Assembly (NCBI GenBank): GCA_937950065.1
Contig: CALFEN010000310.1
Location: 1 to 6,444, forward strand
Length of the DNA: 6,444 bases
Direction: 5' to 3'
Source of the DNA: an uncultured bacterium
GTDB lineage: Bacteria; Patescibacteria; JAEDAM01; Absconditabacterales; Absconditicoccaceae
Shown: positions 1 to 6,444 of the stretch, one piece after another
How the letters are laid out: the number at the start of each line of letters is the position of its first letter
How positions within the stretch are numbered: the stretch's first letter is position 1
Made by a program: the position numbers and the translations under genes
The notes under the pieces: generated by a model
What the model saw: only the letters and a program-made list of their open reading frames with translations
Database searches by the model: none
Told to the model about the DNA's origin: nothing

Positions 1-3000
1 GTTTTTGGAAATTGTAAGGATGATATTTCCAAAATAACTAATCCTTCTAAAAAAAATGTAGCTATTGTGCAGGCTGTATTACTTTTCTTATGATATAACA
101 GATGAAATTTGAGAATTACTTGAAATTTTGATGAGGCAACTTTGATGGCCTTAACTCAATATCAGACTTTTTCAAATACATATAATTATGAGAATAATTC
201 AAATGGTAAAGGCAAGGTCAATTTTCTCATAACAACAGATGTGCTGCAGAGTTTAGCAAAAGATCTATGAGATTATCAAAAAGCTATAGATAGATGACCT
301 AATAATGGTTTCACTCAAGATAAAATTTCAGCTACAGTGCCTTCGTCCACGTCCCAGGCCGTATGACCGATAGATATAGCTCCGGAAGGTGAAACAAAAA
401 CGATAACAATGACTACCAGTCAACTTTCAAATGAAGTTGTTAAAAAATTAAAAGAATCTTGAAATAAAGAATTTGTAGATAAACTTGATAAAGTATTATA
501 CAAAAAGTGAGCTGCTTATCAAATGTTATGGTCATTATTACAAAACGATGCAAGTATATATGGTAGTGATAAATACTATGAATGAGTTTCCGGCTGGTTT
601 AGAGAAAGGAGTAGAGCTATAGATACAGCACCTATTTATTCTTGAGACAAAGTAAAAGAAATTATATGAAAAAAACAACAAAAATATCAATATGCTCTCA
701 AAAAAATTCAAGAAGCAATGTTTAAATGAGATTTTACTTTGGCAGAGCAGTGATTTGATTATCTGGATGAATCTGTATTTACTTTGACAAATGAAGAGAT
801 CGCTAGTATGATAACAAATTATGAAAGCAATCTTGGCACAGAAGAATATCCATGATGATTTTATATAAAAAAATGAGATATTGAAAGATATAGGCAAAGA
901 TTTGATAAATGAGATATTGCTGCTGTATTTGAGTTCTTTTCAGAAGTAATGAAAAATCAGGATTATAGTAATATGATGGTTATTGCTAATTGTAAGGATA
1001 CAGTAGATACTCTAGATTTTCTCAAAGAAAATATGGTAAATTTACAAAATCCAAATATAGTAAATAAATTTATGGCAGGTAAAAAACTTATACTCTGGTG
1101 AAAAAATTTTAATTATCCAACAAATATAGATTATCATGAAATAATAGAGAAATATAGAAAACAAGCAAAATGAAATCCTAATCTTGATGAACTTACTGCT
1201 ATTATCAAACTTGAGGTATTTAAACAACAGAAACAAGAGATATTATCCAGTTTCGATCCAAAATCCAATGAATATAAAATTTTAAAAAATTTTTATAACG
1301 ACAAATCTTTTTGGACAGACTTTGAAAGGAATTGAACAAGTTATATAATAAAATGACTCCCACTGGTAGTAATATGAGTTATTTTGTGAGGTGCAGTTTG
1401 AATATGAGCGGCTGCATTGGCAGGAGCTATGTGAATAGAATCTACGCTGTGAGCGCTTGGAATATGATTAGCTTCACAGATAGCGATTACTACACCTGCA
1501 ATGGCTATGATATGATGAACATTGGCTTGAGAAAGTTTTCAAGAGAATCTGTCCAGACTTTGAAATTTTGATATGTGGAAGGAGTCTGCATTATACAATA
1601 CAATTTTAACTTTGGTTAGCCCAGTTGTTTGAGCACTTAAGCAAAGTATTTTGATAGGTAAACTAGGGAAATGAGCGGCTAGTATGAAATGAGCTAATTT
1701 TGTTTTAAAATCTTTTAATCTGGCAAAATTTGCAGGTGATGTATGACTTACAGTAGCTATGGATACTTTAATTTTTGATGGTGAGTTCACCCCTCAAGAA
1801 TTGGTGAACGCCACTATTTTCGCTTTGGTAAATAGAGCTTCTAATATAAGAAGAGTAGTAAAAAATTGAGAAAAAATTGATTTTGAGTCAATGTGAAAAG
1901 CTTTATGAAAGTCTAAATCGGATATAGGTGATAAACCTAGACAGAGGACGAGACCTATAGAAGTTCCTGAAAATTATAGAATACTAGAATTAGAAAATCT
2001 TACGTTAGAAAAGATAAAATCGAATACGGATAGTCAGAATGTAAAAATAGTTAAGAGAGTTGAATTGTTAAAGAGAGATTTGGAATTACTAAAAAGAGAA
2101 ATAGATCTTTCATGAAATAAAGATAAAATTCCTGAATATGAATATAAACAAAATTTACTTTCAAAGACTGAAAAATTGTTGGAGAAATCGTTATGAGTAG
2201 ATGATTTTTCTTATATTAAAGAACAAAATATATTAAATTCTCTAGATCCTGTTACAAGACAAAATATAGAAACCTTGAATATGCTGGCAAAAGATATTGA
2301 TAGTATTTTTTGTAAAGATTTGAAACAAAAAGATGCGGATACTCATTCTCAAATGTGAGAAACAATGAAAAAATATTGAGATAAACTTGAAATGTTTAAA
2401 AATATGATGTGAGATAGATATAATGAACTTTTACATCTTTTACAAAAACCTGTCAGTGAGACAGACATGAGAAAATTTGAAGAAAAAATTATTCCTCTAA
2501 AGCAGGAAATAAATGATTTAACTGCTAGATGAGTAGTTCCTACAGATCCTAAATTAGCTAGAAGACAGGAAGAATTAAATCGTGAATTATATTTATTAAG
2601 GAATAAGTACGGAGAAAAAAGAGTTGCTGAATTTTTGCAGAGCTTAAACCAAAGACTGGATAAACAATTTAAAGCTGAAAAACAATGAACTAATGAAAAA
2701 TCTAAAGAAAATATAGGCTATAGAATATTAGAATTAGAAAATTTGACTGTAGAGCAAATTAAGTTAAATACAGATGCTCAAAATATGAAGATAGTAGAAA
2801 GATTGGATTTACTAAAACAAGATATTAAATCTTTGGAAAAACAAGTAAAGAGTTGAGATAAATCAAAACAAATGGAATTATTATACAAAAAAAGTTTAGC
2901 TGCAAGGACAGAATCTCTTATAAAAGAAACTTTTGGGGAGGAAAATATTAATTATATCAAGATGAAGAATAAACTCAATTCATTGGGTAAAACTGTAAAA

Positions 3001-4035
3001 GATGATTTAAACTATCTAAATGCTCTAACTTTAACTATGGACAGGCTTCTTTTTGAACATTTACATACTGTTTTTGAAAAAGGTGATAATTTAGATAATA
3101 GTTATATTTTTGGAGAAAATGGAATGTCCAATAAACTTTATATTTATAATAAAAAGTTAGAAAATTTTAAAAAGACACTAGGATCAGATTTTAACGAAGT
3201 TTCACAATTTTTGTTGAATCCTATATATGGTAAGGACATAAAACTTCTTGAAAAAGATATTCCCGCTTTAAAACAGACTATTAATATACTTAATATGTTA
3301 AAAACACCTGCAAATAATCCACAGATGGTAGCAAAGCAAAGGGAATTAAATAATCATATAGATAATTTAAAGAGATCTTATGGATCAAAAAGAGTAGAAG
3401 ATCTGATGCATCTTATAGATCAACGAGTATACAAAACAAACACTCGTGCTTCTTGACAGCAATCTCAAGAACAATGATTTGGGAATTCATATCGTGCTAA
3501 AGTAGAACGCCCTAAAGAAGCTCAAAAAACTCAAGCACAGACAGAGAGAGAAAGAGTAGATAGAATATCTAGATTATCTTTACAAAAAATTAAAGACGAT
3601 ATGCTGATTTTGAAGAGAGATATAGAAAAAATTTACGGTTCAGATAAAAGTAGATGAGATATAGAAGTAGAAATAAATGAATGTAAAACAACTTTGCAAC
3701 AAGCGGAAAAGGCATTCAATGAGAATAATTTCTCAAAAGGAACTAGATTTTTTGAATTATGAACAAAAAGAATAGAGGATCTACAAAAAAGTCTTACAAT
3801 TGTTTATGATAAAGTTCAGGATTATTTTGTATATACTGCTAGACTCAAAGAAATTTGATTGAGTAATGATTTAAAAGATTTAACATTAGACAATAATTCT
3901 GTGAATCCTGCTAGATTTAAACAATTTATGAATGAAGTGTCATGATTAAAAGATAAAACTCAACAAATTCAAAAATTAGCTGATAAAGCTGGTAATGTTA
4001 AATCTTGAGAAAATAGAATTTATGCTTGATATTAA
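1..4035 (+). CDS. Giant peptidoglycan-binding-like, membrane-segment and coiled-coil protein (5' partial, UGA=Gly)
   Basis: The frame is open from base 1 to a TAA at 4033-4035, giving 1344 visible residues if TGA is read as Gly (about 55 TGA codons against about 31 GGN). The start lies before the window. Residues 19-59 resemble a peptidoglycan-binding domain of the PG_binding_1 kind (Q24, LGY 30-32, TGNFD 40-44, T47, AL 50-51, YQ 54-55). Residues 60-445 are mostly charged and helical with no family I recognise. Residues 452-510 form a very glycine-rich hydrophobic stretch, room for two membrane segments. Further apolar helices follow around 531-553 and 580-615. From about 657 to the end it is Lys/Glu/Leu-rich coiled-coil-like sequence with two homologous units (657-888 and 903-1145), a Gln-rich linker (about 1146-1185) and perhaps a decayed third unit. 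I infer a surface, wall-contacting or injected structural protein. A phage tape-measure-like protein is an alternative, but no phage gene is visible. Function is unknown. The reading frame itself is very well supported. Confidence 0.93.
55..177 (+). other. Peptidoglycan-binding-like domain within the giant protein
   Basis: Residues 19-59 follow the helix-turn-helix pattern of the PG_binding_1 family (PF01471): an N-terminal helix with V20 and Q24, then LGY at 30-32, a T-G-x-F-D turn at 40-44, T47, an Ala-Leu pair at 50-51 and a YQ at 54-55. Family members bind cell-wall peptide or glycan, and the domain often sits next to hydrolases or in surface proteins. No catalytic domain is visible here. 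G31 (91-93) and G41 (121-123), the two characteristic glycines, are TGA codons, as is G35 (103-105). The match is by eye; a profile search was not possible. Confidence 0.72.
1354..1530 (+). other. Glycine-dense hydrophobic segment (putative two-pass membrane region) of the giant protein
   Basis: Residues 452-510 are Ala/Gly/Ile/Leu/Val with almost no charge (E480 is the only acidic residue before E511). About 453-479 and 482-510 are each long enough to cross a membrane, with a short turn around I479-E480-S481. Glycines recur at small-residue spacing (459, 463, 467 every four residues; 464, 469, 475, 478), as in glycine-zipper helices. Eleven of the fourteen glycines are TGA codons, so this part is unreadable under the standard code. 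Charged residues flank it on both sides. It could be a helical hairpin anchor, an inserting pore-like segment, or the hydrophobic middle of a tape-measure-like molecule. Confidence 0.7.
1969..2664 (+). repeat. Tandem protein repeat, unit A (giant protein residues 657-888)
   Basis: First copy of an approximately 250-residue coiled-coil-like unit. It opens with the YRILELENLT motif (659-668) and closes with a KYGEKRV motif (869-875) and an NQRLDK end. Comparison with unit B gives 26 identities over the first 35 residues, and the DNA at 1975-1998 matches 2719-2742 with one mismatch in 24. The middle has diverged strongly and units differ by about nine residues of indels, so the duplication is old. 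Glycine here is coded mostly by TGA (six of seven). Confidence 0.85.
2707..3435 (+). repeat. Tandem protein repeat, unit B (giant protein residues 903-1145)
   Basis: Second copy of the unit, offset by 248 residues at its start (Y659 against Y907) and 257 near its end (Y870 against Y1127). It opens with YRILELENLT (907-916) and closes with SYGSKRV (1126-1132) and a DQRVYK end. The homologous tails also share the pattern xQxELN (856-860 and 1113-1117). In contrast to unit A, glycine is nearly always GGN here (nine GGN, one TGA), and no TGA occurs from 2872 to 3453. A Gln-rich low-complexity linker follows at about residues 1146-1185. Confidence 0.85.
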
Positions 4036-4040
4036 ACAAA

Positions 4041-5045
4041 ATGTGATTTACAACTACTAATGTCCCAGAACAAAAAGATGATTGATACGGAGATGAAAAC
4101 TCTGTTTTTAAAGTTCCGAGATTTGCGTCTGCAGAAAGTTTTAGTAATCCTACAGACTACGTGAGGCAGTTTTCAGCACCTTCTCCAGAATTGAGCACAG
4201 TGAAACAAACTTTGTCAGTTTCACAAAATTTATGATTTAAACTTTTTGAAAATGGCAGAGTAGTGGACTTTGCTATACTAAAATCAGAGATAGACAAACA
4301 GCCAAATTTTGATCAAAAACTCGCTAAAATTAAACAAATGCTAGACGCAATGGTAGGAGAAATTGAGATTTATCTCAAAAATTACACAATCATAGCAAAT
4401 AATAAATCTAGTGCTTGACGTGAAATTTACAAAAGTATGGTGATAATACTTTTACAGTTAAATCTATATACAAATAAAATAGGTCAACAAATGCAGGCAC
4501 AGTGAATAAGTGAATCTCAAGTATCACAAAAAATAGTGCCATATATGCAGGAATCTTTCAAAATGTTTAATGGTTATAATACTATATTCGCTTTTATAGA
4601 AGCAATAGAGAAACCACTTTCTATAGATGATAAACTCAAAGAAATGGAATCTATCCATAAAAAATTTAAAGATTATGCTGCTGCAAAAAATGATTATCTG
4701 CAATGACTTATCAGACAGTTTAACAGCACAAACGATGTAAATCAGAAAAAACAGATTTTAGCGGAATTTAGAAAATTTATAGACGGTGATATCAAGACTT
4801 ATTATTATGAATCTTTAAAAGTTTACAGTGATTACTGGCCACATTTCCAGCCTGCCAAAGTAGATGAATTTTCTGCAAATTTTGAATTTAGTGAAAATGG
4901 GAAAAAAAATTTTATTGGTCTAATAACAAAATGATATAATATAGCTACTTCTCTTATGCAAAATGCCAAAGATATTTATGATGATGTAATTGGCGCTCAT
5001 AATCAAATGTATTACAAACTTTATCCAGAGCAGGAACAGAGTTAA
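4041..5045 (+). CDS. Helical hypothetical protein downstream of the giant gene (UGA=Gly)
   Basis: Runs from ATG at 4041 to TAA at 5043-5045, 334 residues with seven TGA and about nine GGN glycine codons; the second codon is already TGA. I do not recognise the family. The first 50 or so residues are polar and probably disordered (TTTNVPEQKDDGYGDE then a Pro/Ser-rich stretch). The rest is charged, mainly helical sequence with several aromatic residues, including a YYY at about residues 254-256 and a YWPHF motif just after it. There is no signal peptide or membrane segment, so it appears cytoplasmic unless exported by another route. It starts 5 nt after the giant gene's stop with no clear Shine-Dalgarno sequence, suggesting one transcript and perhaps coupled translation. 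Partner, chaperone or secreted companion of the giant protein are all possible, but the sequence does not decide. Its stop overlaps the stop of the convergent gene. Confidence 0.9.
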
Positions 5046-5632
5046 ATTCAGTTATTATTAAAGTGATTTTGTTTTAATATCTCAAGTAATCCCATAAAAT
5101 TGTTAAACCTCTTTATTCATGATTTAAATATAATAATATTTATAGACTTCGCATATGGAATAAGATCCCGTAATTCCTCTCTAATATTTACTTTATTACT
5201 TCCAAATAACCCAAGTAAATATATACTATCTTGTGGTCTTTGCGTACAAAGCTTTGTGTCGGCTTCTTCTCTGCCGTTTAAACATCTCAACACAATTTGT
5301 GGTACTGAACTTATAAATTCATTTAAATCATCTATAAAAGTTTTTAAGAAATCATCTTCTATTTCTAATTTCTTCAGTAATTGTGCAAGTCAGCTTAATT
5401 TTTTTATATCTATAGTTATTTCATATAAAACTCTTTTTTCAAGATAATTTTTAAAATTCTGTTTTTCTTGACAAGACAATCTTTTTAGATTGATTATTTT
5501 TCATAAATTGGAAAATCTTGTTTTATCAAGAATTCTTATAAAATCAGGATTTTCAAAGTCTATTTGCATAAAATTAGGTCTCTCTTTTGTTTTACTTTCT
5601 CTTTTTGCAGGATTTGTTTCAACTCAACGCAT
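5042..5632 (-). CDS. Small charged helical hypothetical protein (UGA=Gly)
   Basis: Reads from ATG at 5632-5630 to TAA at 5044-5042, 196 residues with five TGA and four GGN glycine codons. I do not recognise it. The N-terminus is basic and polar (RGVETNPAKRESKTKERP), followed by helical Lys/Glu/Leu/Ile-rich sequence. There are three cysteines (54, 117, 129), too far apart for an obvious metal site, and no signal peptide or clear membrane segment, so it is probably cytoplasmic. The frame upstream of this ATG soon meets a TAA, so the gene cannot extend much. A second ATG at codon 22 (5569-5567) has a GAGAG purine run a little upstream and would remove the basic leader. The annotated ATG has no ribosome site. 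It lies 45 nt after the partial upstream gene on the same strand, and the gap carries an inverted repeat and a promoter-like sequence. Confidence 0.87.
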
Positions 5633-5637
5633 TATAA

Positions 5638-5665
5638 ATATATTAAGTAAAATTACTTAATATAT
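5638..5665. repeat. Perfect inverted repeat, 13-bp arms with 2-nt centre
   Basis: Arms 5638-5650 and 5653-5665 are exact reverse complements around AA at 5651-5652; only one G and one C fall in the 28 bases. It occupies most of the 45-nt gap between the two minus-strand genes, 5 nt before the ATG at 5632. As RNA it would be a weak A/U hairpin and no U-run follows it on the minus strand, so it does not look like an ordinary terminator. As DNA it is a symmetric site of a size suited to a dimeric regulator, and it overlaps the -10 of the putative promoter. In such AT-rich DNA short palindromes are common, but 13 perfect pairs are not. Confidence 0.75.
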
Positions 5666-5688
5666 ACTTATTTTATATTAATTGTCAA
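5659..5688 (-). promoter_or_regulatory. Putative sigma70-type promoter for the 196-aa gene
   Basis: On the minus strand a perfect TTGACA (5688-5683), inside the last codons of the upstream gene, is followed after 18 bp by TATATT (5664-5659), one mismatch from the -10 consensus. Transcription would begin near 5652, the centre of the inverted repeat, leaving a leader of about 20 nt. The -10 element lies in the right half of the palindrome, as expected for an operator that blocks polymerase. AT-rich DNA gives -10 matches easily; the exact -35 is the stronger part. Confidence 0.4.
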
Positions 5689-6444
5689 TATCTTTTTTTA
5701 TAGCAGATTTAGTATTTTTTATAAATGACTTGATATATTCCAAATTTTTATTGTATATTTTATTAATGTATTTGTATTCAAATGTGAAATCATTTATTAT
5801 AGATTTTATCTGATCTTTTGTAATATATCATTCTTTATATTGTTTTATTTTGTATATTACGTATCAATAATCGTTTATAAAACTATCTATAATTTCACTA
5901 TCTATGCCTATGTTCTTGTAATCTTTTACACTATCAAAAATTATATTATTTAATTTATCAAAGTCAGGATAGTTTTTTTTGATGTAGTTAATAGTAAATT
6001 TTTCTTTAAAGCCTTTTCATTCTTGGGGAATATCTTTTTTTGTATCAACTCATGATAGATTTTGGTCTCAAGTATTTATGCTTGTATCATTATTGTTTAC
6101 TATCCCTGCAGCTCATCATATAGCTCATTCCAGAGATCACTGGTTTAGAGTATATCAGCCACTCCGCCATCAATTTGAAGTTACTCATGGTTGTGTATTA
6201 TTATTTGAAGTGTTCCCGGTATCTACAGGATCTGTAGGGATTTCGGGGTCTTGTGGATCTATCGGATTTTCAGGTTCTGTTATAGGAGTAGTATTATATA
6301 TAGCGAATTTACTAAATTTTTTGGTACTTATCATTACTCTGTTGGTGTCATAGTAGTAGCATGAACCTGTAAGTAAATCTTCCATATTACTACATTCATT
6401 AATTTCTGTAATTTCTCAATTATGCTGCATAAGTACTTTAGTAG
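5678..6444 (-). CDS. Probable surface protein, C-terminal part (5' partial, UGA=Gly)
   Basis: The frame is open from the right edge (first whole codon 6442-6440) to TAA at 5680-5678: 254 visible residues with 13 TGA and six GGN glycine codons. The true start lies beyond the window; the ATG at 6385 is internal because the frame stays open upstream. Residues 28-49 (CYYYD then STKKFSKFAIY) look like the last strands of a beta-sandwich domain, similar to the T-x-x-FSxFAx ending often seen in large bacterial surface proteins. A proline linker follows (53-75) with Pro at 57, 60, 63, 66, 69 and 72, then a polar Gly/Asn-rich region (86-142, including GWRSGGY at 91-97), then a Lys/Ile/Tyr/Asp-rich helical tail to residue 254. 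No membrane anchor or sorting motif is visible. I infer an extracellular protein whose tail could hold it to the envelope. The last codons contain the -35 of the next gene's putative promoter. Confidence 0.88.

Noticed and set aside
538..897. Minus-strand ORF of 119 codons inside the giant gene
   Set aside because: Rich in Phe/Ile/Ser/Cys as expected from the complement of an A-rich coding strand; no family resemblance, and it lies opposite a much better supported frame. The same reasoning removes 1042-1236 and 1539-1790 on the minus strand.
1332..1571. Plus-strand ORF of 79 codons in another frame
   Set aside because: It overlaps the membrane-like segment of the giant frame out of phase and is open only because the Gly-rich real frame gives NTG and ATG triplets in this phase.
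2872..3456. A 194-aa standard-code ORF as a separate gene
   Set aside because: It is only the TGA-free stretch of the giant frame. The same frame continues on both sides with the repeat unit starting at 2707, well before this ATG.
5056..5079. Seven-bp A/T stem with a 10-nt loop as terminator between convergent genes
   Set aside because: No G or C in the stem, a long loop and no clear U-run; such matches are expected by chance in AT-rich DNA, and it lies inside the 196-aa gene.
5100..5447. Plus-strand ORF of 115 codons opposite the 196-aa gene
   Set aside because: Low-complexity Phe/Ser/Ile product typical of an antisense shadow; the minus-strand frame is longer and ends neatly against the convergent gene.
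5631..5636. TATAAT on the minus strand as a -10 element
   Set aside because: It overlaps the ATG itself and has no -35 at the right distance (TAAGTA); a start from it would miss the first codon. The upstream TTGACA/TATATT pair fits better.
5633..5677. Small RNA or tRNA gene in the intergenic gap
   Set aside because: Only 45 nt, almost all A/T, with no tRNA-like elements; the only structure is the palindrome.
6078..6353. Plus-strand ORF of 91 codons opposite the partial surface gene
   Set aside because: Its Gly/Ser repeats are the complement of the real proline linker on the minus strand.
1..6444. Degraded or frameshifted pseudogenes with many stops
   Set aside because: Only TGA interrupts the frames; TAA and TAG are absent until the true ends. 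Four genes show the same pattern and TGA sits at expected glycine sites.
1..6444. Mycoplasma-type code (UGA=Trp)
   Set aside because: It would place many tryptophans in a membrane-like segment and at family glycines, and give Trp-Trp doublets, while TGG is in use alongside.

Overview
The window is AT-rich bacterial DNA read with a changed genetic code. Every long reading frame is crossed by TGA codons (about 80 over four genes) and each visible gene ends in TAA. Two TGA codons fall on the characteristic glycines of a peptidoglycan-binding domain, TGA doublets occur, and TGG is used separately for tryptophan. This is the code of Candidatus Absconditabacteria (SR1) and Gracilibacteria (translation table 25, UGA = Gly). 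The group assignment is inferred from the code alone, and I cannot choose between the two phyla. Both are ultra-small, host-dependent or predatory bacteria. With the standard code, nearly all of this DNA looks like short broken ORFs.

Layout: positions 1-4035 (+) hold the 3' 1344 codons of one very large gene that starts before the window. Its product has a peptidoglycan-binding-like domain near the visible N-terminus, about 390 residues of unrecognised helical sequence, a glycine-dense hydrophobic hairpin-like segment, and a long charged helical half built on an old tandem duplication of about 250 residues. After a 5-nt gap comes a 334-aa soluble helical protein (4041-5045, +), probably cotranscribed. 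It meets a convergent 196-aa gene (5042-5632, -), and the two genes share a TTAA as their stop codons. Upstream of that gene, in a 45-nt gap, lies a perfect 13-bp-arm inverted repeat overlapping a promoter-like sequence. The last gene (5678-6444, -, 5' end missing) encodes the C-terminus of a probable surface protein: a beta-rich end, a proline linker with strict three-residue period, a glycine-rich patch coded almost entirely by TGA, and a charged helical tail.

How they work together is inference. The large protein looks like a wall-contacting, membrane-inserting or very elongated molecule, and the partial gene at the right edge looks extracellular, so the locus may be part of the cell-surface or host-contact equipment. 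Only the peptidoglycan-binding-like domain is close to a known family. The other three products are unrecognised. No RNA gene, mobile element, CRISPR array or stretch over 300 bases without a gene was seen. Coding density is nearly complete, with only 5-nt and 45-nt gaps.
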